Shown here: in pieces, positions 8,129 to 17,181 of the stretch | Layout of the letters: each line of letters opens with the position of its first letter | Position numbering within the stretch: position 1 is the stretch's first letter | Source of the DNA: Pseudomonadota bacterium | GTDB taxonomy: Bacteria; Pseudomonadota; Gammaproteobacteria; Burkholderiales; Burkholderiaceae_D | DNA: 35,473 nt | Direction: 5' to 3' | NCBI GenBank assembly: GCA_023449275.1 | Contig: JAEXJM010000025.1 | Location: forward strand, 1-35,473 | Notes under the pieces: model-generated | The model's database searches: none | Told to the model about the DNA's origin: nothing | What the model saw: only the letters and a program-made list of their open reading frames with translations | Position numbers and translations under genes: made by a program

Positions 8129-9202
8129 ATGAAACACCTGAAAACCATTTATTTCAGCAACTCATGGGAGCACCTTCTGGCGGCGGGACTGGTCATTCTG
8201 GTTCTGTTTCTGATTCTGTACACGCTGAAACAGTTCATTAGTGCCCGGCTTTACAAAAAAGCCCGGAAAACACCGACTTACTGGGACGACATTCTTGCCG
8301 AGACCATCAAGTCAACGAGCGCCATTTCCCTTCTGGTCTTTTCCATGCTGTGCGGTGTCTATATTCTCGACCTTCCGGATGAAGTCAATACGATCAATGG
8401 CCATCTGGCCGCTGTTGTTTTCCTTTTCCAGTGTGGCTTGTGGATCAGCAAGGCGACATCCTCATGGCTGGCGTACAAGGCTTCTCCGGAATTCGGACAG
8501 GGAACGCAACATCAGGTGATGAATATGCACATCATCAGTTTCGTCACCAGACTTGTCATCTGGACGATTGTATTGCTTTTGATACTCAGCAATCTCGGTA
8601 TCAATATCACGGCACTGATCGCCAGTCTGGGTATCGGCGGTATCGCCGTCGCACTGGCCGTCCAGAACATTCTGGGCGATTTGTTCGCCTCGCTATCCAT
8701 CGCTATAGACAAACCCTTCGAAGTCGGTGATTCGATCGTCATCGACGATCTGAACGGCACAGTCAAATATGTCGGCCTCAAAACCACCCGGCTGACCAGC
8801 ATTTCAGGTGAAGAACTGATTATTTCAAACGCCGATCTGCTGAAAAGCCGGATTCACAATTTCAAGAAAATGCAGGAAAGACGAATGGTCTTCACCATCG
8901 GCGTCACATTCGACACTCCACCGGAAAAACTGCACCGTATCAACCAGATCGTTGAGAAAATCTTCGGTCAGATCACGACAACGCGGCTGGAGCGCGTTCA
9001 CTTCAACAATATCGGCCAGTCCAGCCTGAATTTCGAAATCGTCTATTACGTCAAGAGCGCCGATTACTCCATTGCCATGGACGCACAGCAGGAAGTCAAT
9101 CTGTCATTGATCGATCATTTTTCGGCAGAGAAAATCGAATTCGCCTTTCCGACAAGGACTTTGTACCTTGCGAAAGATGAATCCGCGTCAGCCGTTCAGT
9201 GA
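8129..9202 (+). CDS. MscS family mechanosensitive ion channel
   Basis: This 357-residue inner-membrane protein is a small-conductance mechanosensitive channel that should open on hypo-osmotic shock. Membrane segments are at about residues 12-36, 66-85, 92-110 and 137-158. The pore helix and start of the beta domain follow: ASLGIGGIAVALAVQNILGDLFASL, then KPFEVGDSI. The C-terminal cytoplasmic alpha/beta domain ends in FPTRTLYLA, as usual. It has one or two more transmembrane helices before the pore than E. coli MscS (286 residues). The last 15 bases overlap the 3' end of the convergent ATPase gene. Confidence 0.9.
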   Translation: MKHLKTIYFSNSWEHLLAAGLVILVLFLILYTLKQFISARLYKKARKTPTYWDDILAETIKSTSAISLLVFSMLCGVYILDLPDEVNTINGHLAAVVFLFQCGLWISKATSSWLAYKASPEFGQGTQHQVMNMHIISFVTRLVIWTIVLLLILSNLGINITALIASLGIGGIAVALAVQNILGDLFASLSIAIDKPFEVGDSIVIDDLNGTVKYVGLKTTRLTSISGEELIISNADLLKSRIHNFKKMQERRMVFTIGVTFDTPPEKLHRINQIVEKIFGQITTTRLERVHFNNIGQSSLNFEIVYYVKSADYSIAMDAQQEVNLSLIDHFSAEKIEFAFPTRTLYLAKDESASAVQ

Positions 9203-10900
9203 GCCGTACCTGTCTTTGGGAATGGCCGCCAGCAGGGTTTGGGTATAAGGATGGCGCGGATTGCGGTATATCTCGTCCGAATCGGCCATTTCGACCACCT
9301 CGCCATGCCGCATCACCATTACCTGATCAGCCATATACTTCACGACAGACAGGTCATGGGAAATGAACAGATAGGAAAGACCGAACTCATCCTGCAAATC
9401 CTGCAAGAGGTTCAGTATCTGCGCCTGAACGGACACATCAAGAGCCGAGACCGATTCATCGCAAACCAGCACTTCAGGCCGCATGGTCAGGCAGCGCGCG
9501 ATGGCGATACGCTGGCGCTGGCCGCCCGAAAACTCATGTGGATAACGATAAAACGCTTCAGGGGTCAGACCGACTTTTTTCAGCCATTCGAAAGCCAGTT
9601 CCTTACGTTCGGCAGAAGATGAACCGATCCGGTGGATGGAAAGCGGTTCAGTCAGGATTTGGCCAACTGTAAAGCGCGGGTTCAGCGAGGCATAAGGATT
9701 CTGGAAAATGATCTGGATGCGGCGCTTGTAAGGCAGAAATTCCTTTTCCGGCATCGACAGAATATCCCTGCCATCGAACAGGACTTCCCCGCCACTCGCG
9801 GTATGCAATCTCATCAGGGTCAAACCGAGCGTCGTTTTCCCCGAACCGGATTCACCGACAATACCCAGTGTTTTCTTTTTCGGCAAAACGAAAGAAACAT
9901 CTCTGACGGCCTGAAACACTTTTTTACTGAAAAAACCTGAACGGATTTCGAAATGCTTGCTCAGATGGCGAACATCCAGAAGCGGAACATCATCCTGTGA
10001 ATATCCCTTTACCCTTGGTGGCAACTCGTTACCCGGATTACCCCCGGCCTGCATGACATCGTCAATGACCGGCAAATGAAACGGCCTGTCATCCATCGGC
10101 GGACGGCACAGAAGCAGGGCCCGGGTATAGGGATGGGACGGATGCACGAAAATCTCGCGTACCGGTGCCTGTTCCTTTACATCCCCGTATCGCATCACAA
10201 TCACTTCATCGGCCATTTCCGATACCAGTTGCAAATCATGGGTGATGAACAGGACTGACATATGATGTGATCGCTGGAGAGACTGGATCAATTCGATAAT
10301 CTGCCTCTGTATTGTCACATCAAGTGCCGTTGTCGGTTCATCCGCAATCAACAGCCGGGGCTCACACGCGATCGCCATCGCGATCATGACCCTTTGCTGC
10401 TGACCACCGGATAGCTGATGCGGAAAAGCGTCCACCTTGGTCTCCGGATCAGGAATACCGACTTCATCGAGCAATTCGATGGTTCTTTCACGTGCCTGTC
10501 TGCCCGTCATACCCTTGTGAAAACGGAGCACTTCGCCAATCTGGTACCCCACGGTAAATACCGGGTTCAGGGACGACATCGGTTCCTGAAAAACCATCGA
10601 TATTCTGGAACCGCACAATTCCCGTCTCTGCCGGGCAGTCATTTCGAAGAGGCTGTTCCCTTCAAAAACGATACTGGAGTCCGGATCGATAATCGTATTG
10701 CCTTCCGGCAGAAGCCCCATGACCGCCAGTGCACTGACCGATTTCCCGCTACCGGACTCACCGACCAGCGCAACTGTTTTGTTGACAGGAATATTGAATG
10801 AAATGCCTTTGACCGCTTCGAATACCGTGTTTTTATCGATTCTGAACGACACGCGCAGATTGTTCACGCTCAGAAGGATGTCTGATTCCGGCATACTCAT
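9188..10900 (-). CDS. Oligopeptide ABC transporter, double ATP-binding subunit
   Basis: This 570-residue fused ATPase (DppD-DppF type, as in YejF) energises peptide import. Each half has a complete site. Half 1: Walker A GESGSGKS at 47-54, signature LSGGQQQR at 163-170, Walker B ending in Asp187-Glu188. Half 2: GESGSGKT at 349-356, FSGGQRQR at 457-464, Walker B CDES with Glu482. Each half ends with the HPYTR/HPYTQ oligopeptide-ABC C-terminal motif. Second-half Walker B has DES in place of the commoner DEP. Its ATG overlaps the upstream permease stop as ATGA, so it is translationally coupled and is the last gene of a five-gene peptide-transport operon. Confidence 0.94.
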   Translation of the reverse strand: MSMPESDILLSVNNLRVSFRIDKNTVFEAVKGISFNIPVNKTVALVGESGSGKSVSALAVMGLLPEGNTIIDPDSSIVFEGNSLFEMTARQRRELCGSRISMVFQEPMSSLNPVFTVGYQIGEVLRFHKGMTGRQARERTIELLDEVGIPDPETKVDAFPHQLSGGQQQRVMIAMAIACEPRLLIADEPTTALDVTIQRQIIELIQSLQRSHHMSVLFITHDLQLVSEMADEVIVMRYGDVKEQAPVREIFVHPSHPYTRALLLCRPPMDDRPFHLPVIDDVMQAGGNPGNELPPRVKGYSQDDVPLLDVRHLSKHFEIRSGFFSKKVFQAVRDVSFVLPKKKTLGIVGESGSGKTTLGLTLMRLHTASGGEVLFDGRDILSMPEKEFLPYKRRIQIIFQNPYASLNPRFTVGQILTEPLSIHRIGSSSAERKELAFEWLKKVGLTPEAFYRYPHEFSGGQRQRIAIARCLTMRPEVLVCDESVSALDVSVQAQILNLLQDLQDEFGLSYLFISHDLSVVKYMADQVMVMRHGEVVEMADSDEIYRNPRHPYTQTLLAAIPKDRYGSLNG

Positions 10901-12036
10901 GAATCCCCCTGTTTCAGTTTCGGATCGAGCGCATCCCTCAAACCGTCAGTAAACAATGAAAGCGCCGTCACCAGAATCGCCATGGCTACCGTCACGGCAA
11001 CGAGTTGCCACCACTTCCCGAGAATCAGCTCGTTCTGGGCTTCATTCAGCATACTTCCCCACGATACGACCCCGACCGGAACCCCGAATCCCAGAAAACT
11101 CAGAATGACTTCCGATTTGATGAAACCGACTGACAGAATCGACATCTGGACAAGTGAAATATGGCTGACGTTCGGGAAAATATGCACGAACATCCTGCGC
11201 CAGTTCGACGCCCCGATCGTATTGGCGGCCAGAACGTATTCACGCTCCTTGTGCTTGATGTATTCAGCCCGGACAAGACGGAAAACCCCCGTCCATCCAG
11301 TCAGGCCGAGAATCAGGATGATAGTAAGCACTCCCTTGCTTTGCAGGACTGCCGCGACCGCCAGAATCAGGAGAAGATATGGGATGGACGTGAAAACGTT
11401 GTAGAACCAGTTCAGGGAATCGTCAATCCACCCTCCGAAATAGCCTGCGAAAGCGCCCAGAAGCGTACCAAGCACCGTCGCCACAAAAGCGGCGATCAGA
11501 CCGACAAGAATGGAGGTTTCCGATCCCTTGACCGTTTTCTTGATAATGTCATGTCCCCATTTATCCGCTCCGAAAGGAAGAGTTTTCCGGCGTCCGGAAT
11601 CGTCGGAAACCGTTGTTTCTTCCTGACTCTGCCGGTTCCTGATCTCATCCATTTCCGTTTTGAGCGGATCTTCGATGCCATACGTTTCAGTGGGAGGCCG
11701 TCCTTGCGACACCTCTTTTCTCAAATCCCTGATAATGTCTTTTAACGGATCGAGCGGGTTTTCCGGTGGTACTTCCCTGGCAGGAACGACATCGGTTTCG
11801 GCAAGTTCATCAGCCTTATAGCCGGTTTGCTGTCCGACAAAATCCGGAGGGGCATAGTGAACCCCCACTTCTTCAGACCAGTCTGAAGCGACCAAACCGG
11901 AAGCGGACAACACCAGCAATCCCAGAAACAGGACGACGATCGCCAGAGAAAACATCGCAAGCCTGTCCGCCTTCAGGCGTTTCCAGGTCAATGCCCACAA
12001 TCCTTCGGATGAAATCGGCTGGTTCGTCATGACCAT
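10897..12036 (-). CDS. Oligopeptide ABC transporter permease (DppC/YejE type)
   Basis: This 379-residue inner-membrane permease has one N-terminal helix (about 27-48), a long periplasmic segment of about 105 residues, then FGADKWGHDIIKK (155-167, equivalent to the GTDxxGRD motif) and five helices with the EAA-type loop (EYVLAANTIGASNWRRMFVHIFPN). The periplasmic segment is rich in charge and proline and longer than in DppC. ATG 12036 is chosen because it overlaps the upstream stop as TGATG; GTG 12039 and ATG 12030 are alternatives. It pairs with the preceding DppB-type permease. Confidence 0.9.
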   Translation of the reverse strand: MVMTNQPISSEGLWALTWKRLKADRLAMFSLAIVVLFLGLLVLSASGLVASDWSEEVGVHYAPPDFVGQQTGYKADELAETDVVPAREVPPENPLDPLKDIIRDLRKEVSQGRPPTETYGIEDPLKTEMDEIRNRQSQEETTVSDDSGRRKTLPFGADKWGHDIIKKTVKGSETSILVGLIAAFVATVLGTLLGAFAGYFGGWIDDSLNWFYNVFTSIPYLLLILAVAAVLQSKGVLTIILILGLTGWTGVFRLVRAEYIKHKEREYVLAANTIGASNWRRMFVHIFPNVSHISLVQMSILSVGFIKSEVILSFLGFGVPVGVVSWGSMLNEAQNELILGKWWQLVAVTVAMAILVTALSLFTDGLRDALDPKLKQGDS

Positions 12037-12974
12037 CACCGCAAGCGGACACGCGGATCGATCTTCTGGTATAGCAGATCGGCCAGCAGATTGAAGAACA
12101 TCGTCGCAATGGCAACGTAAACCGTAATCGCCTTGATAACCGGAAAATCGCTCCTTTCGACAGCCAGAATGATTTCACGACCGATTCCGGGTATCGAAAA
12201 AAAGCGTTCGACCAGAAAAGCGCCAATCAGCAGAGACGGCAGATTCGACATTACGTAAGTGATGATGGGGATCGTCGCATTACGCAGGACATGAACCCAT
12301 AAAATCCGTTTCTCCGACAAACCCTTGGCTCTGGCCGTCCTGACATAATCCTGTCCGATTTCATCGAGCATGAAGGTTCTGTACAGGCGCAGGTTGGGCG
12401 CAATGCTGACGACGAGCAGGATCAGAATCGGCAATGAAGAATAGCGGAAGAGATCCTGAACCCAGTTGTCTCCCCACCCCTGCACGGGAAACCATCCCAG
12501 CTTGTAAGCAAGCAGATACTGGAAAACAATAATATAAACCAGAATACTGACCGACATGCCGACTGTACAGACAATCATGATCATCCTGTCTGTCAGCGAT
12601 CCGCGCACATAGGCAACCGCCAACCCGAGGGCAATGGCAAAACCGGTTTCCAGAAAGGTCAGCGGGATCAGGAGTGTCAGGGAAGGGCCCAACCTCGACA
12701 GCAGAATACTGGATACGGATTCTCCCGTACTCCAGCTGTTGCCGAAATCGAAACAGACCGTTTGTTTCAGGAATATCCAGAGTTGTACATAAACAGGCTC
12801 GTCTATACCAAGCTGCCGGCGGATATTGGCAATCTGTTCCGGATTGGAAATCTTGCCCGCCAGCACATAGGCCGGATCACCACCAACCCAGTTGAAGAGA
12901 AAGAAAACCAGCAGAAGAACCCCGAGAATGGTCGGTATCATCTGCCAGAGCCGGCGAATCAGATAGGAAAACAT
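12036..12974 (-). CDS. Oligopeptide ABC transporter permease (DppB/YejB type)
   Basis: This 312-residue membrane protein has the DppB/OppB layout: N-terminal MFSYLIRRLWQMIPT, a first helix, a periplasmic region with the GIDEPVYVQLW segment, and four or five further helices. The cytoplasmic EAA loop DYVRTARAKGLSEKRILWVHVLRN (about 223-246) docks the ATPase, and VERFFSIPGIGREI follows. ATG 12974 gives the standard family N-terminus; an in-frame TTG at 12986 is possible. Its stop overlaps the next permease start. The 82-base gap from the upstream peptidase gene holds no other frame I can support. Confidence 0.92.
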   Translation of the reverse strand: MFSYLIRRLWQMIPTILGVLLLVFFLFNWVGGDPAYVLAGKISNPEQIANIRRQLGIDEPVYVQLWIFLKQTVCFDFGNSWSTGESVSSILLSRLGPSLTLLIPLTFLETGFAIALGLAVAYVRGSLTDRMIMIVCTVGMSVSILVYIIVFQYLLAYKLGWFPVQGWGDNWVQDLFRYSSLPILILLVVSIAPNLRLYRTFMLDEIGQDYVRTARAKGLSEKRILWVHVLRNATIPIITYVMSNLPSLLIGAFLVERFFSIPGIGREIILAVERSDFPVIKAITVYVAIATMFFNLLADLLYQKIDPRVRLR

Positions 12975-13056
12975 GGCTGGACGCAATCCCTGTTCATCGA
13001 ATACATGCCTTGTGTATCACATGACGCGATCACTTTTGTCTGGCGACCGCGCAATG

Positions 13057-15078
13057 TCATTTCCTGTCCGGCCCGTTACCACTGATGTCTTCATAAAAGG
13101 CGGCACTGTCGGGCGCACGCCCGAGGAAATACCGAACCATTCTGTCAGCGGGCAATTCGCTGCCTTTTTCCAGAATCGTCTTCCGGTAGAACTGGCCGAC
13201 CTGCGGATCCATCAGCTTGCCATCGAAACGGGACAGCATATCGAGTGCCAGAACCTTCGACCAGAGATAACCGTAATAACCTGCCGAATAGCCGCCGACG
13301 ACATGGCTGAACTGGCCCGGAAACTGGGTACCCGGATCATATCCCTGTACCGTATCACCCTCCATTTCCATCCAGGTTTTCATGACGTCATCCGGCTTGC
13401 CGCCATGCAGGGCCATATCGTATTTGGCGTAAAGAACCTGTCGGGAGTAAAGGATACCCTGCCCGAACTTGCGGGATTCGTTCAGTCGATCGAGCATATC
13501 CCGATCGACTTGTGGACAGCCGTTCGTGCAATAGTCGGGCAGCGTGGACAACGCATCGTAATTGTGTGCCCATTCCTCGTACATCTGGGATGGTGCCTCG
13601 ACAAAATCCCTTTCCACACTCGTCCCCGCCTGATCGACATATCGCGTATTGGACAGAACACCATGCAGAACATGTCCGAACTCATGGAGCATCGTTTCCA
13701 GCTCATCCAGATCAAGGCCATTGCGATTGAAATTGGCAACCAGTACTGAAATCGGCAAGCGGTTTTCCGTTGTGCTCGAACCCTGAACAGGGAAAGCGGC
13801 CGCATGCCCGTATTTGCCCTCTCTCGGGAAAATATCGAGATAAATGCCACCGATCTGTTTGCCGTTTGCCTTGTCAGTCACATCATAATAAACGACATCC
13901 GAATGCCAGACAGGTACATCGGCCTTTTTGAATTCAATACCGTACAGCCGGCTGGACAGGCCCATGACCCAGTCCATCGAAGCTTGCGTGGGAAAATATT
14001 GCCGCAAGGCATTCTGGTCGATGTTGTAACGTGTTTCCTTGACTCTCTGTTGCCAGTAATTGGTATCCCAATGCTTGATTTCCGATTCAGCGAAAAGGAT
14101 ACCGCGTGACCTTGCCTTGAAAGCCCGCAGTTCATCCAGCTCTTTCTTTTCGGCAGGCACCACGATCTCCTGGACGTTGTCCAGAAACTTGTTTACCGGA
14201 CCCGGTTTTTTCGCCATACGCCTGCGCAACGCAAAATCGGCATAGCTGCGATAGCCTGAAAGCACGGCCATTTCATGTCTCAAATTGACGGCTTCCTGCA
14301 AGAGCTGGATATTCGCCGGAGTTCCCCGGTTGATGAAAGCGAAGCGATACCGTTCGCGTGCCTTGTCATTGTCCGCATACTGCATGAACGGGATGTATTC
14401 CGGATAGGAAAAACCCAGAAGATAGTTGCCGTTGCCATCCCGCGGGATACTGGCTAGGTATTCGTTCGACATTCCCTGCATTTCTTCCGGTATAAAAACG
14501 ATTTTCGTCTTGTTGTCCCGGATATTGCGGGAAAATTCCTGGTCGATCTCGGTCAGTCTGGACAGAATCTGCTTGACGCGCTTGCGTTTGTCGGTCGAAA
14601 GCGAAACACCGGCATCTTCGTAAGCACTGACGATATCCTGACGCAATTTCCGTTCCTCATCGTCATTCACACGCATCATTCGCATGTTCCGGTAAAGCTT
14701 TTCATTCTGGAACATATCCGTAATAAAGCTCTGGACATTCATGGAGCAGGCATCGGCATTTCTGCGGACATTCGCGTCCGGCGAAACCTGACTCAACAGT
14801 GCCATAGGCCCCAGCAGATTTTCAATGTCGATCTGGAGACGGTTCCATCCTTTCAGGAATTCAGCCGCACCGGCTTCGGATTGGGACTGGATTTTTTCCA
14901 GTGCCGAAATCTGCAGGTTCAAATCGCCCAGTCCCTGCTGGCAACGGGATCCGATTTCATCAGCGGAGGGCAAAGGCAACACAGGGCGGTCGGCAAAAGC
15001 CGAAACAGGAATGGAAACAGTCAGGGCCAGCGACAAGGCACAGATTACAGACTTGAAAACAGAACCTTTTTTCTTCAT
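13057..15078 (-). CDS. Exported M3 family oligopeptidase (thimet/Dcp-like zinc metallopeptidase)
   Basis: This 673-residue zinc peptidase of family M3 cleaves short oligopeptides. Residues 1-29 form a clear signal peptide (basic MKKKGSVFKS, hydrophobic core, cleavage near AFA|DRP), so it acts in the periplasm or outside. Zinc site: HEFGH at 465-469 with Glu466 catalytic, and third ligand Glu494 in ERDFVEAPSQ, the classic M3A arrangement. Length fits the family. It sits between a peptide-binding protein gene (58 bases upstream) and the permeases (82 bases downstream), all one strand, so it probably trims peptides for or with the transporter. Its closest named relative (Dcp versus PrlC) cannot be fixed from motifs. 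Confidence 0.92.
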   Translation of the reverse strand: MKKKGSVFKSVICALSLALTVSIPVSAFADRPVLPLPSADEIGSRCQQGLGDLNLQISALEKIQSQSEAGAAEFLKGWNRLQIDIENLLGPMALLSQVSPDANVRRNADACSMNVQSFITDMFQNEKLYRNMRMMRVNDDEERKLRQDIVSAYEDAGVSLSTDKRKRVKQILSRLTEIDQEFSRNIRDNKTKIVFIPEEMQGMSNEYLASIPRDGNGNYLLGFSYPEYIPFMQYADNDKARERYRFAFINRGTPANIQLLQEAVNLRHEMAVLSGYRSYADFALRRRMAKKPGPVNKFLDNVQEIVVPAEKKELDELRAFKARSRGILFAESEIKHWDTNYWQQRVKETRYNIDQNALRQYFPTQASMDWVMGLSSRLYGIEFKKADVPVWHSDVVYYDVTDKANGKQIGGIYLDIFPREGKYGHAAAFPVQGSSTTENRLPISVLVANFNRNGLDLDELETMLHEFGHVLHGVLSNTRYVDQAGTSVERDFVEAPSQMYEEWAHNYDALSTLPDYCTNGCPQVDRDMLDRLNESRKFGQGILYSRQVLYAKYDMALHGGKPDDVMKTWMEMEGDTVQGYDPGTQFPGQFSHVVGGYSAGYYGYLWSKVLALDMLSRFDGKLMDPQVGQFYRKTILEKGSELPADRMVRYFLGRAPDSAAFYEDISGNGPDRK

Positions 15079-15136
15079 GGTTTCAAAAACTCATCCAGGT
15101 TAGAAGAGGCAATAATAGACCGTTATAACGGCAAAC

Positions 15137-16924
15137 TCACCTTTTGTTATTGTCGATATCGATATATACCCATTCATTATGCATGACTGGATGCTTCTTG
15201 TAACCGATCACGTAAGGTTGCAAGAGCATATTCCTGTAACGGGCATAACCGATACGGGTCGGTGCGTATACTTCAAGCAGGCGCGTCATCTTGTGATACA
15301 GGAGATCCCTTTCATGTCCATCCGGCAGGGCGGCGGACTGTTCGTAAAGACGGTCGTACTGGGGAATGCTGACACAGCCATTATTGCTTTGTCCGGTATG
15401 TGGGCCGTAAAACAGCTGCATGAAATTGCTGCCATCCGGATAGTCTGCAATCCATGGACTTGTCCTCATCATCAGACGACATTGCTTTTCAGCCTTCAGC
15501 AAATCCGGAAAAAGCCGTTTGTCACCCTGCATTTTTATACCGAGCGTGTCGAAAGTTTTCTTCCACATTTCAAGCTGTTGCTGTCCGGTTGAATCGGCCC
15601 GTGCAGAAAAAACGACCACAAGCGGTTTTCCGTCCGGCAATCGCCGGTATCCGTCTCCCCCTTTTTTGTATCCGAACCTGTCGAGCAGGGCATTGGCGGT
15701 TTTCGGCTCGTACCGGACACCGCTCTTGTATTTCGCGTCATGCCCGACAATACCGGGAGGAATGGGATACTCCAATGGAATGGCTTCGCCATTCCAGACC
15801 ACACTGATTTCTTCCTGTACATTATGCGCCATGGCAATAGCCCGTCTCAAGGCGATTTTTTCCTTCGAAAGGCCACCCACAACCGGATTTTGCATATTGA
15901 AGTAAAACTGGGAAAGCTCCGGTTCGATTATCCGGGAAAGCCGGACACCCTTTGACGCCAGCTCAGGCCTTAAACGACCGTTTTCAAGCGCTCTAGGAGC
16001 CAAAGGGCCATCCAGATTGAACAGATCGATTTCCCGGTTTTCAAAAGCCAGCCATCGTGACTGGTCTTCAGGAATGACGGCAATTTCGACCCGGCCGATC
16101 TGCGGCATCCGCTTGCCCTTCATTTCCTCCACGATGCGGGTATCTTCGGGATCGCTTCCAGCCCTGAAATCCCAGACAAATCCCCTGTAGCCGGGATTGG
16201 CGTCCAGAATCATTTTCGAGCCCCGCTGCCACTCTGACAGGACATAAGGCCCCGTTCCCACCGGATGCGCCATGATTTGTCCATTGCTATCAGTGTATTT
16301 TTCGACAATTTCATGCGCTATGGCACTCGTCGGATAATGGGCCAGAATATGCGTCAGATTGTAATCCGGTCTGGTCAGATGGATTTTCAGGGTATAACGG
16401 TCAACCAGCTCAAGGCCGTCCACCGGTTTCGCATAGTCGAAGCGTCCTGTCTTTTTCGCCTGTTTCGCCAATGCATCCAACCCGACGATTTTTCCTTCCA
16501 GCAGCCATCCCCATGTCGATCGTACGCCCGGATCCATCAGCCGCTTGATGGAATAAACATAGTCATCGGCAATCAATTCCCGTTTCTTGCCGCCAAAAGC
16601 GGGATCATCCGTAAAATAAATACCTTTTTTCAAGGTGATGGTGTAGGTTTTTCCGTAATTGCTGATAACTGGCATCGATGCCGCCGTTGAAGGAAGCAGT
16701 TTCGCCGGCCTTGCCAGATAATCATAGGTATACAGGGTTTCATAAATCGAACGGATGACCTGCCCGGAATACATATCATGCGCGACAGCAGGATCAAAAC
16801 CGGTTTCAGGCGATGGAAAAACATAATGCAGAACCTTGTTCGAATCGGCTGCATGGGTAAAAGGCATGACGATCGCGATCAACAATATCAGTAATGCGTT
16901 CCGAAACCGGCCAATGATAGACAT
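15137..16924 (-). CDS. Periplasmic peptide-binding protein of an ABC transporter (SBP family 5)
   Basis: This 595-residue family 5 solute-binding protein presumably delivers oligopeptides to the permeases downstream. It has a signal peptide (residues 1-25, cleavage near THA|ADS, no lipobox). Family features include ETGFDPAVAHD near the mature N-terminus, YSIKRLMDP, GTGPYVLSEW and the C-terminal PWIADYPDGSNFMQLF segment. ATG 16924 is selected because it starts the signal peptide directly; an in-frame TTG at 17026 would add a 34-residue leader. No strong ribosome site is seen. Sequence differs clearly from E. coli YejA, so I give no symbol. It is first gene of the five-gene operon. Confidence 0.9.
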   Translation of the reverse strand: MSIIGRFRNALLILLIAIVMPFTHAADSNKVLHYVFPSPETGFDPAVAHDMYSGQVIRSIYETLYTYDYLARPAKLLPSTAASMPVISNYGKTYTITLKKGIYFTDDPAFGGKKRELIADDYVYSIKRLMDPGVRSTWGWLLEGKIVGLDALAKQAKKTGRFDYAKPVDGLELVDRYTLKIHLTRPDYNLTHILAHYPTSAIAHEIVEKYTDSNGQIMAHPVGTGPYVLSEWQRGSKMILDANPGYRGFVWDFRAGSDPEDTRIVEEMKGKRMPQIGRVEIAVIPEDQSRWLAFENREIDLFNLDGPLAPRALENGRLRPELASKGVRLSRIIEPELSQFYFNMQNPVVGGLSKEKIALRRAIAMAHNVQEEISVVWNGEAIPLEYPIPPGIVGHDAKYKSGVRYEPKTANALLDRFGYKKGGDGYRRLPDGKPLVVVFSARADSTGQQQLEMWKKTFDTLGIKMQGDKRLFPDLLKAEKQCRLMMRTSPWIADYPDGSNFMQLFYGPHTGQSNNGCVSIPQYDRLYEQSAALPDGHERDLLYHKMTRLLEVYAPTRIGYARYRNMLLQPYVIGYKKHPVMHNEWVYIDIDNNKR

Positions 16925-17181
16925 ATCAAAAAAATCAGGTTTTTTAATAAACAATTTCACCAGAAAAGAATTTTTATATCCGGATCGATGGAAACGGAAT
17001 AAAGGGCAATAATGTATTGATTTCAAAATTTTCAGTCTGTTTTTCTTTTTCCAGAAAAAAAAGGTATAGTTAAAAGATTGGCTGTTGCCTCGGAACTTTT
17101 GTAATTTTTTGAAACAAAATGAAATCGCATTGACATTTCATTTTATATTCTCTCACCGTATCGACTTAACTAGGAACTCTT
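16925..17181. other. AT-rich divergent intergenic region (peptide operon / PPIase)
   Basis: This 257-base gap separates the divergent binding-protein and parvulin genes and is rich in A and T runs. A perfect TTGACA occurs at 17130-17135 on the + strand but without a good -10 box at 16-19 bases. TATAGT at 17065-17070 is another candidate -10 lacking a convincing -35. I see no coding frame, tRNA or known riboswitch here. Promoters for both directions are presumably within it. Confidence 0.4.

Noticed and set aside
12973..13749. 258-codon open frame on the + strand
   Set aside because: It is antisense to the 3' part of the M3 peptidase gene and shows no domain or signal; the peptidase frame is well supported.
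15137..16924. Calling the binding protein YejA (microcin C transporter)
   Set aside because: The sequence lacks the YejA-specific N-terminal and middle segments that I recall from E. coli; only the double ATPase and permeases resemble Yej, so no symbol was given.
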